Shown here: one piece after another, positions 9,218-19,230 of the stretch | How positions within the stretch are numbered: position 1 is the first letter of the stretch | Layout: each line of letters opens with the position of its first letter | Assembly (NCBI RefSeq): GCF_902506555.1 | Contig: NZ_LR732707.1 | Location: 706,001 to 770,000, forward strand | Length of the DNA stretch: 64,000 bases | Direction of reading: 5' to 3' | Source of the DNA: Sphingorhabdus sp. 109 | GTDB taxonomy: Bacteria; Pseudomonadota; Alphaproteobacteria; Sphingomonadales; Sphingomonadaceae | Position numbers and translations under genes: made by a program | The notes under the pieces: model-generated | The model's database searches: none | Told to the model about the DNA's origin: nothing | The model's input: only the letters and a program-made list of their open reading frames with translations

Positions 9218-11259
9218 CAATTTGTCAGCCTCAGTTGCGAGATATCATTTGCGATCGAGCGGAAATTCTCCAGCAGTTCAGAGCTGTTGCTGGCGTTGTA
9301 GAATTTGCCGGAGGTCGCGCAATTCCGCAGATTGGTGATCGATCCCGCGCTGACGCCATTGCCGAACGAGACCACCCACAAGGTGATATTCTTGTTCTTG
9401 ATGGCACTGCACATCGCGAGGAAGCGGCTGTTGACCTGGGTTGTCAGATCGTTGGTCGATGGCGAACTGCTTGCCGATGTCCGGCGCCGGTCATACCATT
9501 CCACCCCGTAGGATGTATATTGGGAACTGCTCGTCACGGTGTCGCCATCGGTCATGAAGATCAGGTGGCGGTCAATCGCGCCGCCGGTATCCGATGCGGC
9601 ATTTTCCGATGCGAAAATCCCGGTCGGCGATAGCAGCCGCGCGCCCCAGATCAGTCCGATGTCATGATAGGTGCTGCCGATGGCGTCGAGATTGTCGAGA
9701 TAGGAATCAAAGTCGCTGGGCGTGTCCCACCGTTGCAATTTCCGCGCTTCATTGGCGCAGGTATAGCTATAATTGCGGCTCAGATTGCTTGAAGTCGAGA
9801 CGGTCGAGGTGGTGCGGCTGCCGTAGGAATTATAGCGGCCCCAGACGGCTTCGTCGAGCAAAGGTCCCCATTGCGTCGCAGGATCACCGGTGGTCGGCAC
9901 CAGATCGATGTTAAGATCGTAGGCGGCGGTTGGTATCGGACTGAAATTACTGGTCCGGACGGTCTGCCGCTCTTCGATGCAGCCATCCCAGGCTACGCCG
10001 GTGTCCAGGCCCTCGTTGCCGACCGGCAGGTCAAGCGAATCATTCCAGTTCGATCCGCCAGCCTTCAGGGCGCTGACATCAAAGGTGACAGGCTTGTAGT
10101 CATAATGGGAGAATACCTGTTGCTGTTCATAGACCGGCGTGTTGACCTGCCGATATTCCCGCTGCTCGACAATGTCGCGCGTCCGCAGCTTGATTTGGCA
10201 GCGATCCTGCCTGCTGTTATAGCTTCTGCTATAGTCATATCGTTGGCCCCTGACGTCAACATACCAGCGGGTGATCTGCTGACCGCCGGATGTCCAGCTA
10301 TATTCATCATATCTCGATCCTTCGGAACCCGACATATCATCATAATCGGCGGGCTGAAGCGCGCTGCAGGCACTGCTGTTGCGAACGTTATAATGTGTCT
10401 CTATCGTCGACCTGCTGCTCCAGCCGCCGTCATAATAATAGTTGCTGCCATAGAGATAGGGCGTGCCCGGCGTATAATCGACGACGACATTTTCCACTGT
10501 CGAAACGGCTTCCCGCGACTGATAGGTCCAGTTATCAGCGATATAGTCATTGGGCAGAAGTTTGCCGACGTTCACATTGGTGCTGTAGGGAACAAAGCCG
10601 AAGCGCAAATGGGCTGTATTCTCGCTGCCGGAAGCCGGTGTCGATCCGCAATCCTCGTCGCTGTCTCTTTTGGCGAGGGTTTCATAGAAACATTTCACCG
10701 CAGAGCGCAGGCCCCGGATTCTGGCGTTGGAGGCCTCCCTGTTGCCATTGTTGCTGCAATAGGTGGAACCGGTGTCGGGGCAGTTCATCGAACCGGTGGT
10801 ATCCAGAACGAACATCACGTCCGTGTTGGGAATACTCATCGAGGCATCGCATTCGACGGAGACATTCTTGGTGCCGAAGCCGAACATCTGCATCACTGCC
10901 ATATCGACCTTGACCGAGGCAACGCCGGTTACCGTGCCGGCATTTTCGGAGAAGGAGGAGGTTCCGTCATAGGAGCCAAAGGCATCGGTATCGAAATTGG
11001 CCTTGAACATATTCTCCGCGGCCGTGTTCGCCGCGTTGCTGTTGGCGGTCCATGTGCCGCCGCCCATCTGGCGCCGACCGGCCAGCGCGCCGGCATCGCA
11101 TGCCTGCTGCAGCCGGGTCTGCACCAGATAGATGCGGCTGACATCGACGCCGCCGCCAATCATTGCGGCCAGCGGAAACATCGCCATGCCGGCCATGGCA
11201 AGCGTATTGCCGGCGGTATTTGAACGCAGCTCTTGTAAGAAAGACTTCGCTGTTTTCAT
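9217..11259 (-). CDS. TadG-like protein with von Willebrand factor A domain
   Basis: A 680-residue protein: a TadG-type N-terminal hydrophobic segment (about 17-36, GNTLAMAGMAMFPLAAMIGG), then a vWA domain whose metal-ion site begins with DTTGSM (residues 153-158), a long Tyr/Ser/Arg-rich middle insertion (about 250-480), and a distal vWA strand with LIFMTDGD. vWA domains bind ligands through a divalent cation. I chose the ATG at 11259 over the in-frame ATG at 11277 because AGGAAC sits about six bases upstream of it. It is the first gene of the leftward trio with two TadE genes. Surface adhesion is inferred. Confidence 0.85.
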   Translation of the reverse strand: MKTAKSFLQELRSNTAGNTLAMAGMAMFPLAAMIGGGVDVSRIYLVQTRLQQACDAGALAGRRQMGGGTWTANSNAANTAAENMFKANFDTDAFGSYDGTSSFSENAGTVTGVASVKVDMAVMQMFGFGTKNVSVECDASMSIPNTDVMFVLDTTGSMNCPDTGSTYCSNNGNREASNARIRGLRSAVKCFYETLAKRDSDEDCGSTPASGSENTAHLRFGFVPYSTNVNVGKLLPNDYIADNWTYQSREAVSTVENVVVDYTPGTPYLYGSNYYYDGGWSSRSTIETHYNVRNSSACSALQPADYDDMSGSEGSRYDEYSWTSGGQQITRWYVDVRGQRYDYSRSYNSRQDRCQIKLRTRDIVEQREYRQVNTPVYEQQQVFSHYDYKPVTFDVSALKAGGSNWNDSLDLPVGNEGLDTGVAWDGCIEERQTVRTSNFSPIPTAAYDLNIDLVPTTGDPATQWGPLLDEAVWGRYNSYGSRTTSTVSTSSNLSRNYSYTCANEARKLQRWDTPSDFDSYLDNLDAIGSTYHDIGLIWGARLLSPTGIFASENAASDTGGAIDRHLIFMTDGDTVTSSSQYTSYGVEWYDRRRTSASSSPSTNDLTTQVNSRFLAMCSAIKNKNITLWVVSFGNGVSAGSITNLRNCATSGKFYNASNSSELLENFRSIANDISQLRLTN

Positions 11260-11422
11260 CTTGTTCCTGTCAACCATGCCATGCCCTCGATCTATACGGG
11301 AACAGCAGAGCCATCCCGTTTCGTTGCGGTGTGCCTGATAGGGAGAAAAGGGTTAGTGACGGCGCAATAGGCGTGGTTAAAGCCATGTTTACCTTGATTT
11401 TTCGCAGAAAACCGTCGACGCC

Positions 11423-12100
11423 ATGTCCATGTCTGACACGGTTTTACAACTTGAACCAATACACAGGTTGATCCACGCTTATGCAAAGCAGCAGGAACGC
11501 TCCCGATATGCGTTGCTGTTTGCGCTCGATTCCCGTTTCGCCGACATTATCCGTTCAACCTCCGAAATATTGATTGGACAGATGCGGTTAACCTGGTGGC
11601 GGGATATTTTAACCAAGGCTCCGGCAGAGCGTCCGGCCGGCGAGCCGCTGGTCGAGCAGATTAATCGTCTCGAACGGAAAGGCGGAAATCTTGCGCCGCT
11701 GCTGATCCTGCTCGACGGTTGGGAAGCGATGCTGGATGATTTTCCCTGGGGCGATCGCGAGTTTGAGAATTATGCCGCTGCGCGCGGTCGCGGCTTTTTT
11801 GCTTTCGGACTGTCGGGCGAACAGGCGTTGACCGCGCGTCAGACCGAACTCGCCCGGGCATGGGCGTTGTGGGACTTTGCCCGCCACTGTTCGGATGCCG
11901 CGATGCGCCAGTCCGCGTTCGACCGTTGTACGGAAATTGTGCGGTCCGGCGACAGGCTTGATTTTGACAGAAGCGGTCGACCGCTCTCAATCCTCTGCAA
12001 ACTGATGATTCATGATGTTAGGAAAGGCCAACTGGCTGCCGATCTTTACAGTCCGGCCAGCGCCGCGCGCATCATCTGGCACGGGATTGCTGGCCGCTAG
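11423..12100 (+). CDS. Squalene/phytoene synthase-like protein, probably non-catalytic
   Basis: The 225-residue protein has the helical fold pattern of the squalene/phytoene synthase family, for example YALLFALDSRFADIIRSTSE and MRLTWWRDIL, as in the alphaproteobacterial group related to NDUFAF6 (a complex I assembly factor). It is shorter than true phytoene synthases (about 300), and neither aspartate-rich DXXXD prenyl-diphosphate motif is visible. Carotenoid synthesis is therefore doubtful and an assembly or lipid-binding role is as likely. It is divergent from the vWA gene across 163 bases. A second ATG two codons in is an alternative start. Confidence 0.7.
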   Translation: MSMSDTVLQLEPIHRLIHAYAKQQERSRYALLFALDSRFADIIRSTSEILIGQMRLTWWRDILTKAPAERPAGEPLVEQINRLERKGGNLAPLLILLDGWEAMLDDFPWGDREFENYAAARGRGFFAFGLSGEQALTARQTELARAWALWDFARHCSDAAMRQSAFDRCTEIVRSGDRLDFDRSGRPLSILCKLMIHDVRKGQLAADLYSPASAARIIWHGIAGR

Positions 12101-12138
12101 ACCCTGGATCGACAGCCGCAGATCCGCGGGCTGTGCCT

Positions 12139-12597
12139 ATGAAGAAATTCCTCGCCGGTGCGGCCGGCATGATCCTGATGCTGACCGCCGGCCTGTTTCT
12201 CTGGATTGGTGCGGAGGGGCAGGATGTTCCGATGCCCGAAGCCCCGCCGCCACCGGAACCGCCGGATCCCGAAGTCCTGCCCGTTGCCGAGCTGGACGCC
12301 GAAACGATCGGTCCAACGCCTCCCGAAGCCTATAAGGCGACGCGGGAGGAAATGCGGTTCAACCGCTATGACCGCAATCGCGACGAGGCGATCACCCGTC
12401 TGGAAATGATGAGCAGCCGCACCGATGCATTCCGCAAGCTGGACACGGATGGCAATAATCTGCTGACCTTCGAGGAATGGGCGATTTCCACCAGCGAGCG
12501 TTTCGCCGGTGCGGACAGCGACGGGAACGGGCAATTGACGCGCACGGAATTCCGCACCACCCGGCCGAAACGAAGGACTGCGCGGTGCAAATGCTAG
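12139..12597 (+). CDS. Secreted or membrane-anchored EF-hand domain protein
   Basis: The 152-residue protein begins with a basic, hydrophobic signal or anchor ([24 protein letters not shown]) and a Pro-rich stretch ([13 protein letters not shown]). Three EF-hand loops follow: [21 protein letters not shown] and [12 protein letters not shown], all with acidic residues at the chelating positions. It probably binds calcium in the periplasm; the partner is unknown. The ATG at 12139 is preferred to the GTG two codons earlier. It runs convergent with trmFO, overlapping it by 4 bases. Confidence 0.82.
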   Translation: MKKFLAGAAGMILMLTAGLFLWIGAEGQDVPMPEAPPPPEPPDPEVLPVAELDAETIGPTPPEAYKATREEMRFNRYDRNRDEAITRLEMMSSRTDAFRKLDTDGNNLLTFEEWAISTSERFAGADSDGNGQLTRTEFRTTRPKRRTARCKC

Positions 12598-13946
12598 GCG
12601 AGCTGGATATCTTCTGACGATATCGGTTGCAGCCATCGAGCGAAATCAGCCCGGGCCCTGCTGGTATAGGCTTCCTTGCGTTCCTTCTTCTTGACCCGCT
12701 GCTCGAACGGCGGGAACAGGCCGAAATTGACGTTCATCGGCTGATAGTCGCGCGCATCGGCACCGCCGGTAATATGGGACAGCAAGGCACCAAAAGCAGT
12801 GGTCTGCGGGGGCAGGGTGAAGGGCTCTCCGCGGATCTCGGCCGCGACCATCCGGCCGACCATCAGCCCGACCGCCGAGCTCTCGACATAGCCTTCGCAG
12901 CCGGTGATCTGGCCGGCGAAGCGGATATGCGGCGCTTTCCTCAGGCGCAATTGCTGGTCGAGCAGCTTGGGCGCGTTGATGAAGGTATTGCGGTGCAATC
13001 CGCCCATCCGGGCAAATTCGGCATTTTCGAGGCCGGGTATCGTTCTGAGCAACTCGGTTTGTGCACCATATTTGAGCTTGGTCTGAAAGCCGACCATGTT
13101 CCACAAGGTCCCCAGTGCATTGTCCTGTCGCAGCTGGACTACCGCATAGGCCTTGCCTCCGGTATGGCTGTTGGTCAGGCCGACCGGCTTCATCGGGCCA
13201 TAGCGCAGCGTTTCCGGACCGCGCGAGGCCATTACTTCAATCGGCATGCAGCCCTCGAAATAGGGCGTGTCCTTTTCCCATTGCTTGAAGTCGGTTTTCT
13301 CGCCGTCGAGCAGGCCCTGGATGAAGGCTTTATATTGTTCCTCGTCCATCGGGCAGTTGATATAGTCCTTGCCATCGCCTTCCGGTCCGACCTTGTCCCA
13401 GCGCGACTGCATCCAGGCGATGTCCATATTGATGCTGTCTTTATAGACGATCGGGGCGATCGCATCGAAAAAGGCCAAGGAGTCCTCGCCAGTCGCGGCG
13501 CCGATGCTTTCCGCCAGAGTCATCGCGGTGAGCGGGCCTGTGGCGACAATCGTCAGACCGCTTTCGGGCAATTGATCGATCCGCTCGCGGACAATCTCGA
13601 TATTGGGATGTTCGCTCAGCCGCTGTGTTACGCCCTCGGAGAAATGATCACGGTCAACCGCCAGCGCCGATCCGGCGGGCAGGCGGTGCTTGTCGCCTTC
13701 GCCAATGATGATCGAATTGAGATCGCGCATTTCCTGATGCAGCAGGCCGACGGCATTTTTCTCCGCATCATCGGAGCGGAAGCTGTTCGAGCAGACCAGT
13801 TCGGCCAGGCCGTCGGTTTGATGAGCGGGGGTCATCTCGCCGCTTCCGCGCATCTCGGAAAGGCGTACTTTTACACCCTGTTCCGCAAGTTGCCATGCTG
13901 CTTCCGACCCGGCGAGTCCGCCGCCAATGATATGTACTTGTGTCAT
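12594..13946 (-). CDS. trmFO: Methylenetetrahydrofolate-tRNA-(uracil-5-)-methyltransferase TrmFO
   Basis: TrmFO is the folate/FAD-dependent enzyme that makes 5-methyluridine at position 54 of tRNA. From the ATG at 13946 it has 450 residues, the family length, beginning with the FAD-binding [18 protein letters not shown]. Further family motifs are [12 protein letters not shown], the [13 protein letters not shown] region and [16 protein letters not shown]. The longer in-frame start at 13982 would put 12 unrelated residues before the dinucleotide-binding fold. It is divergent from the YhhN-family gene across 97 bases. Confidence 0.96.
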   Translation of the reverse strand: MTQVHIIGGGLAGSEAAWQLAEQGVKVRLSEMRGSGEMTPAHQTDGLAELVCSNSFRSDDAEKNAVGLLHQEMRDLNSIIIGEGDKHRLPAGSALAVDRDHFSEGVTQRLSEHPNIEIVRERIDQLPESGLTIVATGPLTAMTLAESIGAATGEDSLAFFDAIAPIVYKDSINMDIAWMQSRWDKVGPEGDGKDYINCPMDEEQYKAFIQGLLDGEKTDFKQWEKDTPYFEGCMPIEVMASRGPETLRYGPMKPVGLTNSHTGGKAYAVVQLRQDNALGTLWNMVGFQTKLKYGAQTELLRTIPGLENAEFARMGGLHRNTFINAPKLLDQQLRLRKAPHIRFAGQITGCEGYVESSAVGLMVGRMVAAEIRGEPFTLPPQTTAFGALLSHITGGADARDYQPMNVNFGLFPPFEQRVKKKERKEAYTSRARADFARWLQPISSEDIQLA

Positions 13947-14043
13947 GCGCGCCTTAGTGTTGCCCCATGGCCGCAATGTCAATCTGGCAGTCGTTCGGCT
14001 TGCATGTTAAAGACCGTGGCAACGAGGGGGAGATGATATTCCG

Positions 14044-14733
14044 ATGAAAAGTGCCTTTGCCGAGAACCGGCCATTTTTGCTGCTCAGCCTGCTGTTCGGC
14101 ATCAGCTATTATTTCGCCTGTGTGCTCAACAGTCCGGAGCTGCCGGAGCCTCTGATTATTCTCTGGAAGGGGCTCGGCGTCAGCTTTCTGGCGATCTACG
14201 CGCTGGTCCGGCTGCACCGGCTGGATGGCAAGATTGTCGGGGCGATCATGGCATTTGGTGCGATCGGCGACATGGTGCTGGAATATGACATGCGGATCGG
14301 CGCCGTTGCATTTCTGATCGGGCATCTGATCGCCATCGCTTTCTATTCCCGCTACCGGCGACACAAGCTCAGCCGCAGCCAGAAAATCTTTGCGATTCTG
14401 CTGGTGCCGTTCTCGGTGTTCATCGCATGGGCGCTGCCATCCGACAGGGGGGAAGCATGGCTCATCGCCATTTATTGCCTGTCAGTCGCGGTAATGGCGT
14501 CGATGGCCTGGACCAGCCGCTTCACCCGCTATCAGGTGGGCGCGGGGGCGATCCTGTTCCTGGTTTCAGACTTGCTGATTTTTGCGCGCATGGGGGCGTT
14601 GGAAAACAGCTTCGTGCCGACCCTGCTGGTCTGGCCTCTCTATTATTTCGGCCAGTTCATGATTGCCACGGGGATCGTCAGAACGCTGCGGCATGAAATG
14701 GCGGCGGATAGTGCCGACCCGGTTCAGCCCTGA
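14044..14733 (+). CDS. YhhN family membrane protein (lysoplasmalogenase-like)
   Basis: A 229-residue protein with about eight membrane segments. The motif AFGAIGDMVLEYD (about residues 76-88), followed by IGHLIAIAFY, is characteristic of the YhhN/TMEM86 family, whose studied members hydrolyse the vinyl ether bond of lysoplasmalogens or similar lysolipids. The aspartates in this motif are candidate active-site residues. GGGGAGATG precedes the ATG. The 3' end overlaps the convergent TauD-family gene by 10 bases. The actual lipid substrate is not deducible. Confidence 0.85.
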   Translation: MKSAFAENRPFLLLSLLFGISYYFACVLNSPELPEPLIILWKGLGVSFLAIYALVRLHRLDGKIVGAIMAFGAIGDMVLEYDMRIGAVAFLIGHLIAIAFYSRYRRHKLSRSQKIFAILLVPFSVFIAWALPSDRGEAWLIAIYCLSVAVMASMAWTSRFTRYQVGAGAILFLVSDLLIFARMGALENSFVPTLLVWPLYYFGQFMIATGIVRTLRHEMAADSADPVQP

Positions 14734-15560
14734 TAGGCGGCGATCGTGGTACGGTGGAGCAGACGGTCATGCCCGTCATAACCGCCGGTCGCGCAATGTA
14801 GCACCGAACGATTGTCCCACATGACCAGCATGTTGGCTTGCCACTTGTGGCGGTAGATGAACTCCTCGCGGCTCTGCCAGACATATAGTTGCTGGAGCAG
14901 GGGCAGGGCCTTGTCCGGCGCCATATCTTCGAAGCCGATAATATAGCCGAGACAGCTGAACAGTCCGGGACGACCGGTTTCCGGATGGTCGCGGACCAGC
15001 GGGTGTGTCTGCGTCTCGCGCGCGGATTCATCGGGACGGATCGCCATGCTGCGGCCTTCATCCTGTTCGCCATAGGCACCATCGGGCGCATAAGCCATCT
15101 GCGCGCTGTGGATCGCGGTCAGTCCCTCATATTGCGCGCGCATGTCCGGCGGCATCGCATCGAATGCCGCATGCTGATTGGCGAACAATGTATCGCCCCC
15201 GACCGGCGGGATCGTGATGCCCAGCAGACAGGTCCCCGCCGGCGGCTGCGCCTGAAAGCTCCAGTCGCTATGCCAGTTTTCCGCAAACAAAGGCGATGTT
15301 TCATCGGCATCGCGCCGGATCGCGGCAATATGCTGGCGGCCTTCGATGGGATCGAAAAACGGGTCGGTGCCAAAGTCACCAAAATAACGCGTGAACCGCT
15401 CGAGATCGTCGTCATCCACCGCCTGATCGGGGAAGGAGAGAATATGATGTTCCAGCCAGGCCGATCGGATATTGGCAATGGCTTCATCGGAAAGCGGCTG
15501 TGTCAGGTCAACACCCGTCACTTCGGCTCCGCAGGCTTGCCCGGATAGTGTGACCTTCAT
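14724..15560 (-). CDS. TauD/TfdA family Fe(II)/2-oxoglutarate-dependent dioxygenase
   Basis: This family hydroxylates small substrates such as taurine or 2,4-D using 2-oxoglutarate and ferrous iron. The 278-residue protein carries the iron-binding HxD motif (ENWHSDWSF, His97 and Asp99), the substrate-side GGDTLFANQ, and the distal histidine and 2-oxoglutarate arginine region (NRSVLHCATGGYDGHDRLLHRTT). The ATG at 15560 is chosen over 15578 because GAGGGGA is seven bases before it. No sulfonate transporter or other pathway gene is adjacent, so the substrate is unknown. Confidence 0.9.
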   Translation of the reverse strand: MKVTLSGQACGAEVTGVDLTQPLSDEAIANIRSAWLEHHILSFPDQAVDDDDLERFTRYFGDFGTDPFFDPIEGRQHIAAIRRDADETSPLFAENWHSDWSFQAQPPAGTCLLGITIPPVGGDTLFANQHAAFDAMPPDMRAQYEGLTAIHSAQMAYAPDGAYGEQDEGRSMAIRPDESARETQTHPLVRDHPETGRPGLFSCLGYIIGFEDMAPDKALPLLQQLYVWQSREEFIYRHKWQANMLVMWDNRSVLHCATGGYDGHDRLLHRTTIAAYQG

Positions 15561-15584
15561 CGGCGTTCCCCTCGGCATTATTCT

Positions 15585-15656
15585 CGTTCGTGCGGAGCCT
15601 GTCGAGGCACCTCTTTCTAGTGAGAGGCGTCCTTCGACAAGCTCAGGACGAACGGC
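15585..15656. repeat. REP-like imperfect palindrome of sphingomonad type
   Basis: Two arms of about 35 bases face each other: the left starts CGTTCGTGCGGAGCCTGTCG (15585) and the right ends with the near reverse complement, containing CCTTCGACAAGCTCAGGACG (to about 15656). This palindrome, built on TTCGACAAGCTCAGGACGAA, is familiar from many sphingomonad intergenic regions. It fills the gap between the gyrA stop and the TauD-family start on the same strand and could act as a transcription end or RNA-stabilising hairpin for gyrA. Confidence 0.8.
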
Positions 15657-15662
15657 ATTAAA

Positions 15663-18419
15663 TCATTCGGCGTTGTCTTCTTCCGGTGCTTCTGGCTCAG
15701 CCGCAACATCGCCGTCCGAAACGCCCTGATCGACCATTTCCTCGACTACGGCGTCTTCCGCTTCGTTTTCCGGCTCTTCTTCCTCGTCAATCTTGGCGGC
15801 GCCGACGACTTTTTCGCCCTTGGCGACGTCGAACAGTTTGACGCCCGAGCTGCTCCGGCCGATCACGCGCATATCCGCGACTTTCATCCGGATCAGCTTG
15901 GCCTGGTCGGTGACCAGCATGAGCTGCTCGTCGTCCGACGCGCGGAAGCTGGCGACGACCGTACCGTTGCGCTTGATATTGTCGATGTTGAGAATACCCT
16001 GGCCACCGCGGCCCGACTGGCGATATTCATAAGCGCTCGACCGCTTGCCATAGCCGTTCGCGCAGACGGTGAGGATGAAATCCTCGGTCTCGCTGAACTC
16101 TGCCATGCGTTCGGCGGACAGTTCGGGGGCGTTTTCATTATCCTTCCAGGGCGCGGCCTTGAGATACTGGTCGCGTTCTTCGGTCGAGGCTTCGAACCCG
16201 CGCAGGACCGACAGCGAGATCACCTCGTCGTCGCCCTTCAGCGCGATACCGCGGACACCGGTCGAGGTGCGGCTCTGGAACGAACGGACGGCGTCACCGG
16301 CGAACCGAATCGCCTTGCCGTTCTTGGTCGCGAGCAGGACATCGTCATTGCCGGTCAGCAATTCCACGCCGATCAGGCGGTCATCGCTGTCCTCGTCGAA
16401 CTTCATCGCGAACTTTCCATTGGACGGCACATTGGTGAAGCTGTCCATGCTGTTGCGCCGGACGCTGCCCTTGGCAGTCGCGAACATGACGTGCAGATCG
16501 GCCCATTCGGCTTCGTCTTCCGGCAATGGCAGGACGGTGGATATGGTTTCCCCGTCAGCCAGCGGCAGAAGGTTGATCATCGGCCGGCCCTTGGTCTGCG
16601 GTCCGCCTTCCGGCAGTTTCCAGACCTTCAGGCGATAGACCTTGCCGTGGGTCGAGAAGAACAGCACCGGCGTATGGGTCGAGGTCACGAACAATTCGGT
16701 GACCGCATCCTCGTCCTTGGTTGCCATGCCGGCGCGGCCCTTGCCGCCGCGGCGCTGGGCCCGGAACGTGTCGAGCGGCGTCCGCTTGATATAGCCGCCA
16801 TGGGTGACGGTCACGACCATCTCGGACCGTTCCATCAGATCCTCGTCTTCCAGACCATCCCAGGCAGCGGTTATTTCGGAGAGGCGCGGCGTGGCGAACT
16901 GGTCGCGCACTTCTTCCAGTTCTTCGCGCATCACCGCGTAGAGTTTCGCGCGGTCGGCCAGGATCGCAAGATATTCCTCGATCGCCGCGGCCAGTTCCTT
17001 CAGCTCGTCGCCGATTTCCTCGCGGCCGAGCGCCGTCAGTTTCTGCAGACGCAGATCCAAAATCGCTTTCACCTGGACCGCAGAGAGTGTGTAGCTGTCG
17101 CCCTCGAAATCGGTTTCGGTCGCTTCGACCAGACGGATATAGGGTGCGATTTCGGCAATCGGCCATTCGCGCCGCAGCAAGGATTCGCGGGCCTCTGCCG
17201 GGGTCGCGGAACCGCGAATGATCCGTACGACCTCGTCCATATTGGTGACCGCAACCACCAAGCCAAGCAAGATATGCGCCCGTTCGCGCGCCTTGTTCAG
17301 TTCGAACTTGGTGCGGCGGGTGATGACTTCCTCGCGGAACTTGACGAAGGATTCGATGATGTCGCGCAGATTGAGCACTTCCGGACGACCGCCGCGAATA
17401 GCGAGCATATTGGCCGGAAAGCTCGACTGGGCAGGGGTGAAGCGCCAGATCTGGTTGAGCACCACATCCGGGGTTGCATCGCGTTTCAGCTCGATGACCA
17501 CGCGGACACCGGCGCGACTGGACTCGTCGCGGATGTCGGAGACGCCCTCGATACGCTTATCTTTCGCGGCTTCGGCGATTTTTTCGACCAGAGCGGATTT
17601 GCCGACCTGGAAGGGAATCGATGTCAGAACGATCGAGCGCTTGTCGCCGCGTCCTTCCTCGATCTCGTGGCGGGCGCGCATCATGATCGAACCACGGCCG
17701 TCCTTATAAGCGGCGCGGGCGCCGGACTGGCCCAGGATCAGCGGTGCGGTCGGGAAATCGGGGCCGGGAACAATTTCGATCAGCTCGTCGATCGTGATAC
17801 CCGGATTTTCGATATAGGCGAGGCCGGCGTTGACCACTTCGCCGAGATTGTGCGGCGGAATATTGGTGGCCATGCCAACCGCAATACCACCGGCGCCATT
17901 GACCAGCAGATTGGGGAAACGGGCAGGGAGCACGCTCGGTTCCTGCAGGCTGCCGTCATAATTGGGAATGAAATCGACCGTATCCTTGTCGAGATCGTTG
18001 AGCAGGAAATTGGAAACCTTGTTCAGCCGCGCTTCGGTATAACGCATCGACGCGGGCATGTCCGGATCCATCGAGCCGAAATTGCCCTGGCCATCGACCA
18101 GCGGCACCCGCATCGACCAGTCCTGCGTCATCCGGGCGAGCGCCATATAGATCGCGCTGTCGCCATGCGGGTGATAGTTGCCCATTACGTCACCGACAAT
18201 CTTCGCGCATTTGCGATAGGGCCGTCCGGCGACCATACCACCTTCCTGCGCGGCAAATAATATGCGGCGATGGACCGGCTTCAGGCCATCGCGGACATCG
18301 GGCAGCGCGCGGCTGACGATGACCGACATGGCATAATCCATGTAGCTGGTTTTCATCTCGTCGACGATGTCTATCGGCTCGATATGGGACGGCGACGGCG
18401 GAGTGGTTTGTTCGTTCAC
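15663..18419 (-). CDS. gyrA: DNA gyrase subunit A
   Basis: The 918-residue protein has the breakage-reunion domain (active-site tyrosine Tyr127 in [10 protein letters not shown]), the coiled-coil arm and a C-terminal beta-pinwheel. The GyrA box QRRGGKGR (at about 16733-16760) separates it from ParC. The start is GTG with AAGGTCC seven bases upstream. In the quinolone region ([15 protein letters not shown]), Ser88 matches E. coli Ser83, but the position of Asp87 is Met92. The acidic tail ([16 protein letters not shown]) is usual for alphaproteobacterial GyrA. The gene is followed by a REP-like palindrome. Confidence 0.98.
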   Translation of the reverse strand: MNEQTTPPSPSHIEPIDIVDEMKTSYMDYAMSVIVSRALPDVRDGLKPVHRRILFAAQEGGMVAGRPYRKCAKIVGDVMGNYHPHGDSAIYMALARMTQDWSMRVPLVDGQGNFGSMDPDMPASMRYTEARLNKVSNFLLNDLDKDTVDFIPNYDGSLQEPSVLPARFPNLLVNGAGGIAVGMATNIPPHNLGEVVNAGLAYIENPGITIDELIEIVPGPDFPTAPLILGQSGARAAYKDGRGSIMMRARHEIEEGRGDKRSIVLTSIPFQVGKSALVEKIAEAAKDKRIEGVSDIRDESSRAGVRVVIELKRDATPDVVLNQIWRFTPAQSSFPANMLAIRGGRPEVLNLRDIIESFVKFREEVITRRTKFELNKARERAHILLGLVVAVTNMDEVVRIIRGSATPAEARESLLRREWPIAEIAPYIRLVEATETDFEGDSYTLSAVQVKAILDLRLQKLTALGREEIGDELKELAAAIEEYLAILADRAKLYAVMREELEEVRDQFATPRLSEITAAWDGLEDEDLMERSEMVVTVTHGGYIKRTPLDTFRAQRRGGKGRAGMATKDEDAVTELFVTSTHTPVLFFSTHGKVYRLKVWKLPEGGPQTKGRPMINLLPLADGETISTVLPLPEDEAEWADLHVMFATAKGSVRRNSMDSFTNVPSNGKFAMKFDEDSDDRLIGVELLTGNDDVLLATKNGKAIRFAGDAVRSFQSRTSTGVRGIALKGDDEVISLSVLRGFEASTEERDQYLKAAPWKDNENAPELSAERMAEFSETEDFILTVCANGYGKRSSAYEYRQSGRGGQGILNIDNIKRNGTVVASFRASDDEQLMLVTDQAKLIRMKVADMRVIGRSSSGVKLFDVAKGEKVVGAAKIDEEEEPENEAEDAVVEEMVDQGVSDGDVAAEPEAPEEDNAE

Positions 18420-18525
18420 AAACGGACCTTTTTTATATGTTTTTTCTTGCCGGTTCTTCTAGGCGAACGGGTCGGCAAAAGCCAGCCTTTCGGGCCAGTT
18501 TTACAATAATATTACACCGCTTTTC

Positions 18526-19230
18526 TCAGGGCGCGATTTCCGTACCGTCCCATGCAAAAATCTTGCCGCTATCGGCGGGTTTCAGCGCTTCTAATACGGT
18601 CAGAAGCTGGCGTGCGGCGCGACCGGGATTGAACAATTTTCCGGGCGGGACATTGGCTTGAAACGGGACGCTCAATTCCGTGTCGACGGTCCCCGGATGC
18701 AGCGCGACGATGATCGACTTTTCATTCTTGCGCGACCATTCGATCGACAGATTGCGGATCATCATGTTGAGCGCCGCCTTGGACGCGCGATAACCGTGCC
18801 AGCCGCCGAGGCGATTGTCCGAAATGCTGCCAACCCTGGCCGATAGTGCGGCGAACCGAATGGGCTCTTTTTTCTCCATCAGCGGCAGAAAATATTTTGC
18901 CGCCAGCGCGGGGCCAATCGCATTGACCTGAAAATTTTTCAGCAGCCAGTCGGCGTCGAGCTGGCGCAGGCTTTTTTCCGGCCCTCTGGCACCTTCGTGG
19001 AGCAGGCCGGTCGCGACGAAGACAAGCGAGGGGGTGATCTCCCGGTCCTTCAGCCAGTGAGCGGCTTCGCATGTGCTGTCTTCGCGGGTGAGGTCGATCG
19101 GGATCGGGCTGTTGCCGGACCGGGATAGCCGGACGACCGTGTCATATTCGCCGCCAGCATCGAGCGTATCGGCGATCGCGCCACCAATTCCGCCGGACGC
19201 ACCGATCACGACGGCGGATCGTCCCGTCAT
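18526..19230 (-). CDS. Short-chain dehydrogenase/reductase (SDR) family protein
   Basis: The 234-residue protein starts with the NAD(P)-binding glycine motif VVIGASGGIGGAIA and has the catalytic tetrad elements: NAIGP, the serine in FAALSARVGS, and YRASK (Tyr and Lys). The form with a short substrate region resembles the C-factor-like SDR group. Substrate and cofactor preference cannot be told. Its ATG overlaps the yaaA stop (ATGA at 19227-19230), so it is co-translated with yaaA; the link between the two functions is unknown. Confidence 0.88.
   Translation of the reverse strand: MTGRSAVVIGASGGIGGAIADTLDAGGEYDTVVRLSRSGNSPIPIDLTREDSTCEAAHWLKDREITPSLVFVATGLLHEGARGPEKSLRQLDADWLLKNFQVNAIGPALAAKYFLPLMEKKEPIRFAALSARVGSISDNRLGGWHGYRASKAALNMMIRNLSIEWSRKNEKSIIVALHPGTVDTELSVPFQANVPPGKLFNPGRAARQLLTVLEALKPADSGKIFAWDGTEIAP

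Noticed and set aside
9871-11223. A 450-codon plus-strand open frame opposite the vWA gene
   Set aside because: Shadow of a minus-strand gene with MIDAS motif and TadG segment; Ile/Ala-rich translation without recognisable domains.
16491-18260. A 589-codon open frame on the plus strand across gyrA
   Set aside because: Antisense shadow of a strongly supported gyrase gene; composition is non-protein-like and no ribosome binding site or domain is seen.
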